Shown here in pieces: positions 45,974-54,147 of a stretch of DNA of 64,000 bases. The position numbers were made by a program, and so were the translations under genes. The stretch lies in NCBI GenBank assembly GCA_964562015.1, contig CAZLRH010000001.1, positions 404,506 through 468,505 on the forward strand. Reading direction: 5' to 3'. This stretch comes from CAZLRH01 sp964562015. GTDB taxonomy: Bacteria > Verrucomicrobiota > Verrucomicrobiia > Opitutales > JABDGR01. Under the pieces are notes generated by a model. That model did not search any database and had not been told where the DNA came from. It saw nothing but the letters and a program-made list of their open reading frames with translations. Numbering within the stretch: the first letter of the stretch is position 1; every line of letters starts with the position of its first letter.

Positions 45974-47527
45974 CTACTCCGCCAGCTTCAGCAAATCCCT
46001 GGTCGCGGGCACGTCGCGGATGACTTGGTCCGGGTCCGGGCCGGTGCCGATGTAGCGGAGATTCGGCAGGGGCGCGTGGGTGATGCCGCCGCGCGTGGCC
46101 ACGGCGATGATACTTTTCACCACGAAGGCGACGTACCGTTGCGCGTTGCGCGGCAATTTCGCAAATGTCTGCACCCCCGCGATATCTTCAGACCACCCCG
46201 GCAGGCGCGCATAAATGGGCTTGAACGACTGGCGGACACGGTCGTCGCGCGGCACACCCGGCGTGGGCTGGCCATTGGCATCCTGATAGCCGGTGCACAC
46301 CAGCAGGTCGCCCTCGCGCCATTCGCCGCGATAGGTCAGCGCGTCGAGCTTGTTCAACGCCAAATCATTGTAGCCGCCGTAGCGCAACGCATCGCCTTTT
46401 TCCACCGCGTCAAACCAGCCGACCATGCGCTGCCGTCCGGTGCTCGTGCCGAACTCCAGCTTGCGCAGCAAAACTGCCAGCGGGTGCGCCTCCTCCATCT
46501 CGGTGAGAAAAATATGCGTGCCGACCTTCGTGTCGTACGCCTTGCAACAGCCGACGACGTGCACCGGTTGGCAGGGCACGCCTGCGCTTTGAAAAAGTTC
46601 CGGCGTGTACGTGTGCGAGGCCGTGACGTTCGGCGGAAAACCGTGGCGTTTGTCGAGCCAGTAGCTTTGACCAAATTCGCCGATGATGTACTGTCCCGCG
46701 GAAAGCGCCTTGAGCACCATTTCGCGCACTTCACCCACGCGCGCGACGAGCTTTTGCCCGGCTTCCCAGTACACATCGATAATTTCTTCCCGGTTCAAGG
46801 TGAACGGTTCCTCGCCCTGGAAGCGCCCAAAGTCGAATTCCTCCTCCGGGAAGACGCCGGCGAGCACGGCGGGCTCGTTGGCGCGTTTTTCCGCCAGCGT
46901 CAGGCGGTCGAAAAAGTGGCTCCAGCGGTCGGGCAGCACCTGGCAGATGTCCTTGATGACCCGCAAGGCGCGGTTGAGGCGGCGGTTGAACACATGGGCA
47001 AATTCACCCCGGCTGCCGCGAAATATCGCAAAGGGAATCTGCCAATGGTTGACCTCGTCGCTGTACGCCGGGGTGATGCCGCGGGCGGTCGAACCGCGGG
47101 CGGCCTCGCCGAGCACATGGATGCGGTAATCCTCCCACGCAAGATCCAGCAGGCGGTGCGAAATATCGGAAACCATGGTGCGCTCGTCGATCAACAGGCG
47201 CTCCATGATTTCGTAGCCTTGCTTTTCCAGCGGCAGGCCCTCCCACAAAAATTTCCGCGGGTCGGCCACCACTCCGCCGCCGATGGCGAGTGTGCGGACA
47301 TTCTTGTCAATCACGCCCGCCGGCAAAAGATTCAGCTTCAAGCCGCCCGCCGTGTGGCCGGAATTGGCGCCGCCGTTGACCTTCAACACCGCCGCCACGA
47401 TGTCCGCCCGCCCCGTCTGGGCGCGCAATTCCGTGGCGATCTCGTAAACGAGCCGCCCCTTGCCTTCGTCGCCCATGCTGATGCCGACGTCGGCGATGAG
47501 CTGGCTGGTGAATGGAGTCAAAGCCAT
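45974..47527 (-). CDS. purA: Adenylosuccinate synthetase, long divergent form
   Basis: 517-residue enzyme that joins IMP and aspartate using GTP in AMP synthesis. The GTP/IMP loop GDEGKGR contains catalytic Asp20, and the second catalytic residue His58 is in NSGHT. The IMP-binding RGITPAYSDE and GTSTGRQRMVGWFDAV segments and KAYDTKVGTHIF are recognisable. It is about 80-90 residues longer than typical PurA (about 430), with the extra length mostly in the middle. GKGK becomes GKGR. All key residues are retained, so an active enzyme is likely. The chosen ATG removes an upstream frame extension overlapping the next gene. Confidence 0.85.
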   Translation of the reverse strand: MALTPFTSQLIADVGISMGDEGKGRLVYEIATELRAQTGRADIVAAVLKVNGGANSGHTAGGLKLNLLPAGVIDKNVRTLAIGGGVVADPRKFLWEGLPLEKQGYEIMERLLIDERTMVSDISHRLLDLAWEDYRIHVLGEAARGSTARGITPAYSDEVNHWQIPFAIFRGSRGEFAHVFNRRLNRALRVIKDICQVLPDRWSHFFDRLTLAEKRANEPAVLAGVFPEEEFDFGRFQGEEPFTLNREEIIDVYWEAGQKLVARVGEVREMVLKALSAGQYIIGEFGQSYWLDKRHGFPPNVTASHTYTPELFQSAGVPCQPVHVVGCCKAYDTKVGTHIFLTEMEEAHPLAVLLRKLEFGTSTGRQRMVGWFDAVEKGDALRYGGYNDLALNKLDALTYRGEWREGDLLVCTGYQDANGQPTPGVPRDDRVRQSFKPIYARLPGWSEDIAGVQTFAKLPRNAQRYVAFVVKSIIAVATRGGITHAPLPNLRYIGTGPDPDQVIRDVPATRDLLKLAE

Positions 47528-47565
47528 GGCACTATCCGTAAACGGATTCTTCCCCGGCTCAATCC

Positions 47566-48228
47566 TCAAAACCAATCTTCGTGGCCCCCACTGGAACGGC
47601 GCTCGCCCAGGGGCCGGTCGAGAATTTCCTTGAGCAAAAATGCCTGGCGAGCGGCATTGGGCGTCGCCAGCAACGCGCGCAGGTTCGTGCCGTGCCATTC
47701 CGTAGGCACGGACGGCGCCAGGGCGGACACACTCTGGTCGCCCGCAAATGGCGGGGGCACGGCGACAGCGGGCCGGAACGCCGGCTGGGTTGGATTCAAT
47801 CCGTACCGCTCACGTTCCTCCGCCGAGAGTAAATTGATCGGCACCTTCGCCCTTGCGGGCGCGGGCATTGATGAAACCCTGGTGGCGGTCGCCGTCGGAA
47901 CCGCTGTCCGGCGCGGGGGCAACGCGGGCGGCACGGGCGGGCGGGTGGATCCTGCCGGACGAGGTGGCACCGGTATGCCGGTCTTGGCCGCGTTACGCTC
48001 CGCGATGCGGCGGCGAATTTCCGCCTGCACGTCCTGATAAGTCTGGTCGACGGCGGGCTTGACCGGAGGGGGCGGCACGACTGACGGAGCATTGTTGCGC
48101 TCTTGCTTGCGGCGCAATTCATACTCCGACGCCGCCAATTTCTCCTGCCGCTTCTGCCACCAGGCGTTGGCCACCCAGAAAATCCCTACCACGATAAAAA
48201 CGAGCACTTGGCCAAGGGATTCGGGCAT
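47566..48228 (-). CDS. Proline-rich single-span membrane protein
   Basis: 220-residue protein of unknown function. One N-terminal membrane span (VLVFIVVGIFWVANAWW, about 8-24) is followed by a basic coiled region and a long Pro/Ala/Thr-rich linker (about 60-150). The C-terminal segment PTEWHGTNLRALLATPNAARQAFLLKEILDRPLG is compact and likely a conserved motif. It lies 36 bp downstream of floA and 38 bp upstream of purA, suggesting co-expression with flotillin. Confidence 0.7.
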   Translation of the reverse strand: MPESLGQVLVFIVVGIFWVANAWWQKRQEKLAASEYELRRKQERNNAPSVVPPPPVKPAVDQTYQDVQAEIRRRIAERNAAKTGIPVPPRPAGSTRPPVPPALPPRRTAVPTATATRVSSMPAPARAKVPINLLSAEERERYGLNPTQPAFRPAVAVPPPFAGDQSVSALAPSVPTEWHGTNLRALLATPNAARQAFLLKEILDRPLGERRSSGGHEDWF

Positions 48229-48264
48229 GGCACGTTCCTCCAATAAAGGTATTTTCCCGCTGGG

Positions 48265-49314
48265 TTACGGCTTCGAGCCGGAGTCGTCCGGCCGGGCGAT
48301 AGACTGCCTCATGCCGGTGTCAGCCTGCAAATTTTGCATGCGGTAATAATCCATAAAGCCCATCTTGCCGGTGCGCAGACTCTCCGCCAGCGCCTGGGGC
48401 ACCTGGGCCTCAGCCTCGACCACTTTCGCGCGCATCTCCTGCACGCGGGCCTTCATTTCCTGCTCGACCGCCACCGCCGCGGCGCGGCGAATTTCGGCCT
48501 GGGCCTGGGCCATGTTCTTATTGGCATTAGCCTGCTCCTGCTGAAGCTTGGCGCCGATGTTTTCACCCACGTCCACGTCGGCGATATCGATGGAAATAAT
48601 TTCAAAGGCGGTGCCGACATCCAACCCGCGCGCGAGCACGGTCTTCGAAATGCGGTCGGGGTTTTCCAGCACAAACTTATAAGTGTCCGCCGAGCCGATG
48701 GTGGTGACGATGCCTTCGCCCACGCGCGCAATGATGGTTTCCTCGAGGGCATTGCCCACATACCGCTCCAGATTCGAACGCACCGTCACGCGGGCCTTGA
48801 CCTTGACCTGGATGCCGTCCTTGGCCACGCCGTCAATCGTGCTGCGGCCCGATTGCGGATTCGGGCAGTCAATGACCTTGGGATTGATGGACGTTTTGAC
48901 GGCCTCGAGCACGCTCTTATTCGTGCCCTTCGTGGCGAGGTCGATGGCACAGGCCCCCGGCCAATCCAACTCGATGTTGGCCTTTTGCGCCATGATGATG
49001 GCCTGCACCGTGGAAATGAGATCGCCGTTGGCGAGGTAGTGCGCCTCGAGCGCATTGACATCGATGGGAATGCCCGCCTTGAACGCCATGACGCGCGCAT
49101 CCGTCACCAATTGATAGGGCACATTGCGCAGGCGCATGGCCAGCAGGGTGAGCGGCGAGACCGTGGCCCCGGCCAGGTAGGCGCGCAGCCAGGTGGTGAA
49201 AAAGGAAAAAAACCAAAGCGCAACCACCAGCAAGATGACGCCCACGATGACGAGGCCGATTTTCTGCAGACTCATGATCTGAGCCAGCGGGAGTGAAGTG
49301 AGGGCAATATTCAT
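48265..49314 (-). CDS. floA: Flotillin-like protein FloA
   Basis: 349-residue bacterial flotillin (SPFH-like YqfA type) that organises functional membrane microdomains. An N-terminal membrane span (about 17-37) is followed by the hairpin-region motif LRAYLAGATVSPLTLLAMRLR. The SPFH core contains LVTDARVMAFKAGIPIDVNALEAHYLANG and DIADVDVGENIGAKLQ. A C-terminal helical repeat rich in Glu/Ala (about 265-330) follows. Length matches FloA (about 330 residues). An NfeD gene, often adjacent, is not seen; the proline-rich membrane protein downstream may replace it. Confidence 0.94.
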   Translation of the reverse strand: MNIALTSLPLAQIMSLQKIGLVIVGVILLVVALWFFSFFTTWLRAYLAGATVSPLTLLAMRLRNVPYQLVTDARVMAFKAGIPIDVNALEAHYLANGDLISTVQAIIMAQKANIELDWPGACAIDLATKGTNKSVLEAVKTSINPKVIDCPNPQSGRSTIDGVAKDGIQVKVKARVTVRSNLERYVGNALEETIIARVGEGIVTTIGSADTYKFVLENPDRISKTVLARGLDVGTAFEIISIDIADVDVGENIGAKLQQEQANANKNMAQAQAEIRRAAAVAVEQEMKARVQEMRAKVVEAEAQVPQALAESLRTGKMGFMDYYRMQNLQADTGMRQSIARPDDSGSKP

Positions 49315-49422
49315 GGGAAGGAAAGTTTAACCGCCAGACCGACCGGCTGGCCCGGCCTCAGACCCCTCCATTCTCCCCACCCCGCGCCCCGCCGCAAGTG
49401 AAATAGCGAACGGACCATCCTG

Positions 49423-49986
49423 TTATTTCTTACCGGATGACACCACCACGCTGGCCGCGCGCAGCAGGCGGTCATGCAGCAAATACCCCGGCCGCAGCAC
49501 TTGCACGACATGGCCCTCGGGAATTTTGTCGCTCGGCTGTTGGGCCACCGCCTCATGAAATTGCGTGTCGAAAGCCTGCCCCACCGGGTCCAATTCCTTC
49601 AGGCCGTGCTGGATGAGTACGTTGCGCAATTGGTCCGCGATGAGCTTGATGCCATCAATCAAAGCCTGGGCCTCCGGGTGGGCCTGGAGTGCGGATTGCA
49701 GTCCGAGGCGCAAATTGTCCAGCGCGGGCACGAGGCTTTCCATGAGCGAGGCGGCAGCGGTGCGGCGCAGTTCTTCGCGCTCGCGGGCGGCCCGGCGGCG
49801 GATGTTGTCCATATCCGCCAGCGCGCGCAGGCACTGGTCCTTGTACTTGGCGGCCTCGGCCTGGGCTGCCTCCAACTGCGCGAGCAAGGCGCCCGCACCA
49901 TCCGCGGGCTGGCCGGGCTGGGGTTGCGCAGCCGCGTCAGGGGCGGGTACGTGCGGAGGCGGAGGTTCGGCGGAATGCTTGGACAT
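49423..49986 (-). CDS. grpE: Nucleotide exchange factor GrpE
   Basis: 187-residue DnaK nucleotide exchange factor. A Pro/Ala/Gln-rich N-terminal tail (1-30) is followed by a long dimerisation helix containing YKDQCLRALADMDNIRRRAAREREELRR. The beta-domain ends with QQPSDKIPEGHVVQVLRPGYLLHDRLLRAASVVVS. Length and signature are standard. dnaK is not in the window, and dnaJ is at the far left end. The gap to floA (108 bp) is bigger than within adjacent operons, so a separate transcript is plausible. Confidence 0.94.
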   Translation of the reverse strand: MSKHSAEPPPPHVPAPDAAAQPQPGQPADGAGALLAQLEAAQAEAAKYKDQCLRALADMDNIRRRAAREREELRRTAAASLMESLVPALDNLRLGLQSALQAHPEAQALIDGIKLIADQLRNVLIQHGLKELDPVGQAFDTQFHEAVAQQPSDKIPEGHVVQVLRPGYLLHDRLLRAASVVVSSGKK

Positions 49987-50089
49987 GGTGATCGGAAAGA
50001 CGATGCGCTAACGAGTGAATCGTTTACCGTAAACTTTAGCCGGCCTTGGCGCAAGCGCAAGTGCGGCGGAAAAATGCGTGTTCCAGAAC

Positions 50090-50115
50090 GGACGCCTCGG
50101 GGAGGCGTCCCTACC
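50090..50115. repeat. Hairpin-CTACC repeat, copy 1
   Basis: A perfect 9-bp stem GGACGCCTC/GAGGCGTCC (50090-50098 with 50102-50110, loop GGG) is followed by CTACC (50111-50115). It is related to two copies at 59449-59475 and 59520-59546 that share the stem-loop shape and the CTACC tail. It lies 20 bp beyond the pgl stop codon and may work as a terminator for that minus-strand operon. Confidence 0.75.
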
Positions 50116-50135
50116 ACTATTCGGAGGGAGTTTCC

Positions 50136-50864
50136 CTACAACTGCGCCGCCGCCGCTTCGTCCACCAACCACGTCACGCGGGCGGCGTAGGCGCGATGAA
50201 TTTGCGAGGGATGGTTCTTGGGGTCGAAGGGCCCGCGCAGAATGGCCTTCAGCGCCGCCGCCTTGCCCGCGCCGTTGGTGATGATGACCACCCGCTTGCA
50301 CTTGGCCAGGCCGGCTTCCGTGATGGTCAAACGCCAGCCGCGCCCCGGCCATTCCACGGCCGCAAAATTATCCGCGAGGCCCGAGCCGATGAGCGGGCAA
50401 CCCGGGAACAGCGAGGCGGTGTGACCGTCGTCGCCCATGCCGAGAAAGCAGACGTCAAAACCTTTTTGCCCCCCGAAGCGCTGGTTCCACATGCGGTTGA
50501 ACTCCGCGGCGCAGGCCGCGGGCGCCAAAGCCACCGGCCAGGGCAGCTGGGTCGCGGCAGGCACCCCGAGCGGAGTGAACATTTCCCGCTGGGCGTTGCC
50601 GAAATTCGAATCGTTCGACGAGAGCGGCACATGGCGCTCGTCGCTCGTCAGCCAGAGGCAATTTTTCCAGACGGATTCAGGCAGGGATTTTTTGGCCACC
50701 ACCCACTTGTAAAAGGCTTGGGGCGTCGAGCCGCCTGACAAGCCCACCGTAATCGGCGCGCTCTGGCCCATCTGGGCCTGCTGCAGGATGGAAATGATTT
50801 CCCGGAAGGTGTCTTCCAGTTCGCCGACGTGCAGCGTGCCGTAGTCACTGGTGATTTGGCGCAT
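50136..50864 (-). CDS. pgl: 6-phosphogluconolactonase
   Basis: 242-residue DevB-type lactonase hydrolysing 6-phosphogluconolactone in the oxidative pentose-phosphate pathway. Family signatures are VGLSGGSTPQAFYKW near the N-terminus, LTSDERHVPL and LGMGDDGHTASLFPG, the last containing the catalytic His. ATG 50864 is preferred over the in-frame start at 50909. It follows opcA and zwf on the same strand but is separated from them by a toxin-antitoxin pair. Confidence 0.94.
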   Translation of the reverse strand: MRQITSDYGTLHVGELEDTFREIISILQQAQMGQSAPITVGLSGGSTPQAFYKWVVAKKSLPESVWKNCLWLTSDERHVPLSSNDSNFGNAQREMFTPLGVPAATQLPWPVALAPAACAAEFNRMWNQRFGGQKGFDVCFLGMGDDGHTASLFPGCPLIGSGLADNFAAVEWPGRGWRLTITEAGLAKCKRVVIITNGAGKAAALKAILRGPFDPKNHPSQIHRAYAARVTWLVDEAAAAQL

Positions 50865-50969
50865 GGTAAGCAGAAACGTAAGCGCCACAGACAAGCGTTG
50901 AAAGCTCAAATAATCACCACCAGACGAACTCCACCTATTGTCGGCTGTAACCCGCCTGTGCGACGGTCG

Positions 50970-51263
50970 TTAAACTCGCTTCATCCATTCGTACGGATTG
51001 CGCTTGGAGTGAAAGATCGACACGATGCCGATGAAACTCATTTCAGATTCGAACAGCACCACATAAGGAAAGCGGCGTAAAACGGCGTGGCGAATATTGG
51101 GATGAATTTTGGGGAAAATCTGCGGATCCTTGCGAATTTTCCGTAGCATCTCTTGTACATCAGCCAAGAGCGCATCGCCCATACCAGGAGATTGCTCATC
51201 GTACCAAAGGGCCGCCGCTTCAAGCTCAGACAGCGCGCGCCGGTCCCAAATGACGTCGTGCAT
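50970..51263 (-). CDS. RelE/ParE-family toxin
   Basis: 97-residue protein with the ParE/RelE toxin fold pattern: ALSELEAAALWYDEQSPGMGDALLADVQEMLRKI, then a basic LRRFPYVVLFE strand and ending SKRNPYEWMKR. ParE-type toxins poison gyrase, RelE-type cleave mRNA on ribosomes; the sequence alone does not decide. It overlaps the upstream antitoxin gene by 38 bp, an unusually large overlap. The in-frame start at 51344 is inside the antitoxin gene and less likely. Confidence 0.88.
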   Translation of the reverse strand: MHDVIWDRRALSELEAAALWYDEQSPGMGDALLADVQEMLRKIRKDPQIFPKIHPNIRHAVLRRFPYVVLFESEMSFIGIVSIFHSKRNPYEWMKRV

Positions 51264-51489
51264 GGCGGAGTTTTTGTCGAACTTGACGTTTGACCTCCGC
51301 CCAGGGAATTCCCCGTTCCGGATGGGCATGCAAATCGGCGACACGCCGGTCCAATTCGGCTTTTTGTTCGGGGGTCAACTTAAAGCTTTCCGCTGGAACA
51401 GTCAGGGTGGCTGCGGCCTCCTCCACGACCCAACGACGATCTTCTTCTGGCAACGCGAGAACGGTTTTCAAAGCAGCACGGGCATTCAT
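51226..51489 (-). CDS. Addiction-module antitoxin component
   Basis: 87-residue protein of the addiction-module component family (TIGR02574-type). The pattern is LALPEEDRRWVVEEAAATL, an acidic linker, then AELDRRVADLHAHPERGIPWAEVKRQVR. These proteins neutralise the co-encoded ParE-like toxin. It is upstream of and overlapping its toxin, the classic antitoxin-first order. The unit sits between opcA (62 bp upstream) and pgl. Confidence 0.88.
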   Translation of the reverse strand: MNARAALKTVLALPEEDRRWVVEEAAATLTVPAESFKLTPEQKAELDRRVADLHAHPERGIPWAEVKRQVRQKLRHARRHLGPARAV

Positions 51490-51550
51490 GGCTCAAATGT
51501 ATTGCTTCTGCATTTCCGATCAAGGTGCTTTTTGAGAGCGTTGCCTGTAG

Positions 51551-52546
51551 CTAAAAAAACAAGGCTTCCGCCAAGACCTTTTCAGGCAACAGCGGCTTGA
51601 CTTGCTGCGGGAGTTCCACCGGGCCCTTGCCAAAATCGGCGAGCAGGCGGGCGTCGTCGTTTTTCTTCGAGTGGGTCCAGAGGAATTTTTTCACGCCGCC
51701 CTCATATTGCCATTCGACTTCGAGGGCGTTGGGCGACTGCGCATCGAGCGGCCGGGTGCTGAAAGCCACCTCGTCGAAATCCCCGGCTAGCTTCGAGCAC
51801 TTCTCCAGGCAATCCTCCTGCCAGCGGAGAAGATTCTCCGCTTCGCCGTCGGCGCCGGCTTCATAGCGGCACTCCACCCGTTGCAGACCCTCGGTCAAAA
51901 CTTTGGGCGGATAGCTGCTGAGGAATTGGCCGATGGACTGGCGCACCGGCAGCAGGCGGGCGTTGGCCAGGTCCACCACGCTCTCCGCGCGGGGCCAATG
52001 TATTTTCGCATAGTCCGGACCTTCGATGGAGGAATCGTAAATGATGCGCGAGCAGAGCTTGAGGTACGGCAGGTAAAATTCCTCGATGCGGCGCGCCGGC
52101 ACCCGGTGCAGCCAATGGTAAACTGGCAGGTCATTCTCCAGCCAGACGGAAACCTGGTTTTCCAAAAAGCCGGAGCCGCTCAAGGGATAGCCCAGAATCA
52201 AGGCCTCGCAGCAGCACATCTGGCGGGTGCTCGGGCCGATGTAACATTGCGAAAAAAGTTTCCCCTGGAGAAACAAATCCTGATGGGAGTCCTTCAACGG
52301 GCACAGGACGACGATACGGCAGGGGTAAACCTGCGCGAAGCGGATGGCCTGGTCAAACAGCGCCAAGGCTTCCTCAGGCAGGGTCGAGAGCCCAAAATGC
52401 AGCACCAAATTCATCTGCGACGCGCGAAAGGCCGAGGGCGCGTCGTGCCCCGGCGGAGCATCGCCCTGCCACATCCGCGAGAGCGTGGAGGTCACATCGG
52501 CCACCGGCATCACCACGCCGGGCATGGCATCGAACAAGGTGGACAT
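51551..52546 (-). CDS. opcA: Glucose-6-phosphate dehydrogenase assembly protein OpcA
   Basis: 331-residue OpcA, an allosteric/assembly partner of G6PDH known from cyanobacteria and actinobacteria. Family segments are MNLVLHFGLSTL, PCRIVVLCPLKDS, then QMCCCEALIL, and LPVYHWLHRVPARR. It is encoded 53 bp after zwf, the usual order, which supports the call. The spacer contains short TTTCTAG repeats. The stop is 61 bp before the antitoxin start. Confidence 0.92.
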   Translation of the reverse strand: MSTLFDAMPGVVMPVADVTSTLSRMWQGDAPPGHDAPSAFRASQMNLVLHFGLSTLPEEALALFDQAIRFAQVYPCRIVVLCPLKDSHQDLFLQGKLFSQCYIGPSTRQMCCCEALILGYPLSGSGFLENQVSVWLENDLPVYHWLHRVPARRIEEFYLPYLKLCSRIIYDSSIEGPDYAKIHWPRAESVVDLANARLLPVRQSIGQFLSSYPPKVLTEGLQRVECRYEAGADGEAENLLRWQEDCLEKCSKLAGDFDEVAFSTRPLDAQSPNALEVEWQYEGGVKKFLWTHSKKNDDARLLADFGKGPVELPQQVKPLLPEKVLAEALFF

Positions 52547-52555
52547 GATGTTCTC

Positions 52556-52592
52556 GTTTCTAGTACCTAGTTTCTAAGTTTCTAGTTCCTGG
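52556..52592. repeat. Short TTTCTAG direct repeats between zwf and opcA
   Basis: Three imperfect copies of GTTTCTA (52556, 52570 and 52578), two of them extended as GTTTCTAGT(A/T)CCT, fill most of the 53-bp zwf-opcA spacer. They look like a short microsatellite-type insertion. The A+T-rich composition contrasts with both genes. Confidence 0.6.
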
Positions 52593-52599
52593 TAATTAA

Positions 52600-54147
52600 T
52601 CACGGGCCGGCGCGGCGCCACTCGTGTTTCTGCTCCCACAAAAGGCGTTCGGCCGCGAGCGGACCCCACGACCCGGCGGCATAGCTCTCCAGCCCGCGTT
52701 TGCCGTTTTCGTGCCAGTAGTCGAGAATCGGCGTATAGAGTTTCCACGAGGTTTCCGTTTCGTCGCCGCGGATAAAGAGCGTCGAGTCCGCAATCATGCA
52801 GTCGAGAATCAGCCGCTCGTAGGCCTCGGGTGTGTTGGAGCCAAAAGTGGTCGAATAGCGGAAGTACATCTTCACCGGCTGGGTGCGCGTCTCCAGGCCC
52901 GGAACTTTTGAATTCATCAACAACGTCGTGCCTTCGTCGGGCTGGATTTGCACGACCAGCGTGTTCGACGCCAGGTCGAAGCGCTCGTTGTCCGCGAACA
53001 AAATACCCGCGGGCTTCTTGAACTGGATGGCGATTTCCGACACCCGGCGCGCGAGCCGTTTGCCCGAGCGCAAATAAAAGGGGACGCCCTGCCAGCGCCA
53101 GTTGTTGATGGAAAGCCGCGCGGCGGCATAAGTCTCGGTGAAAGACGACGGCGGAATTTCACTTTCCTGCATGTAGCCGGGCACTTTCTGGCCGGCGATC
53201 AGGCCTTCGAGATACTGCGCGCGCACGACGTCGCCCCCGTCGGGCTTGAGCGTCACCGGCTGGATGGCCTTGAGCAGCTTCACTTTTTCATCGCGTATAT
53301 CCTCGGCCCCAAGCGACACCGGCGGCTCCATCGCCACAAGCGAGAGGAGCTGCATGGTGTGGTTTTGAATCATGTCGCGCAAGGCGCCCGACTGGTCGTA
53401 ATAGCCCCCGCGGGTGCCGACGCCCAAGTCTTCCGCCACCGTGATTTGCACGCAGTCCACGTAACGGCGGTTCCAAATTGGTTCAAATATCGTGTTCGCA
53501 AAACGCAACACCAGGAGATCCTGCACCGTCTCCTTGCCGAGGTAATGGTCGATGCGGTAAACCTGCTGCTCCTCGAATTGGTGGCGGATGATGCTGTTCA
53601 GCTCCTGCGCCGTGGTCAAATCGCGCCCGAACGGTTTCTCAATGATCATCTTCGAGGCCAGCGGCGTGCCCACATGCCGCGCCGCGAGGCCGCTCGCGCC
53701 GAGGTTTTCCAGGATGGGCTTGAAGACGGTGGGCGGCGTGGAGATATAAAACACGCTCTGCATGTCGCGCCCGAGCTTCTTTTCCAGGGCGGCGATCTTG
53801 ACCCCGAGGTCCTTGAAGGCCTGGAGGTCGTCATATCCACCCTGGTGATAAAAAGTGTTATTCTGCACCCGCGACCAAATGTCCTTGGCCAGCGGACGGC
53901 GGGAGAACTTGGCGATGTCGTCGGCCGTTTCCTGGCGGAAAGCGTCGTCGGGAATCGGTTTGCGCCCATAGCCAATGAGGTAGAAATCCGCGTTGAGCAG
54001 ATTGTCCACCGCGAGGTTGTAAATCGCCGGGACGAGCTTGCGGGCGCACAAGTCGCCCGATGCGCCAAAAATGACGACCACCGTCGGCGGCGCGCCGCGG
54101 TGCTTGCTCAGGCCTTGGAGAAACGGGTGGCGAGGTTCATCAACCAT
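52600..54147 (-). CDS. zwf: Glucose-6-phosphate 1-dehydrogenase
   Basis: 515-residue NADP-dependent dehydrogenase, first step of the oxidative pentose-phosphate pathway. The coenzyme site GASGDLCARKL lies at about 28-38 and the catalytic segment RIDHYLGKE at 198-206 with His201. Later segments IFEPIWNRRYVDCVQI and VPFYLRSGKRL are canonical. It is translated from the ATG at 54147, which overlaps the end of yraN by 8 bp; the in-frame extension to 54243 runs through yraN codons. opcA follows, with pgl beyond the toxin module. Confidence 0.96.
   Translation of the reverse strand: MVDEPRHPFLQGLSKHRGAPPTVVVIFGASGDLCARKLVPAIYNLAVDNLLNADFYLIGYGRKPIPDDAFRQETADDIAKFSRRPLAKDIWSRVQNNTFYHQGGYDDLQAFKDLGVKIAALEKKLGRDMQSVFYISTPPTVFKPILENLGASGLAARHVGTPLASKMIIEKPFGRDLTTAQELNSIIRHQFEEQQVYRIDHYLGKETVQDLLVLRFANTIFEPIWNRRYVDCVQITVAEDLGVGTRGGYYDQSGALRDMIQNHTMQLLSLVAMEPPVSLGAEDIRDEKVKLLKAIQPVTLKPDGGDVVRAQYLEGLIAGQKVPGYMQESEIPPSSFTETYAAARLSINNWRWQGVPFYLRSGKRLARRVSEIAIQFKKPAGILFADNERFDLASNTLVVQIQPDEGTTLLMNSKVPGLETRTQPVKMYFRYSTTFGSNTPEAYERLILDCMIADSTLFIRGDETETSWKLYTPILDYWHENGKRGLESYAAGSWGPLAAERLLWEQKHEWRRAGP

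Noticed and set aside
45881..48037. 718-residue plus-strand ORF opposite purA
   Set aside because: It is antisense to well-supported genes, has no recognised domain and a composition typical of GC-rich shadow frames.
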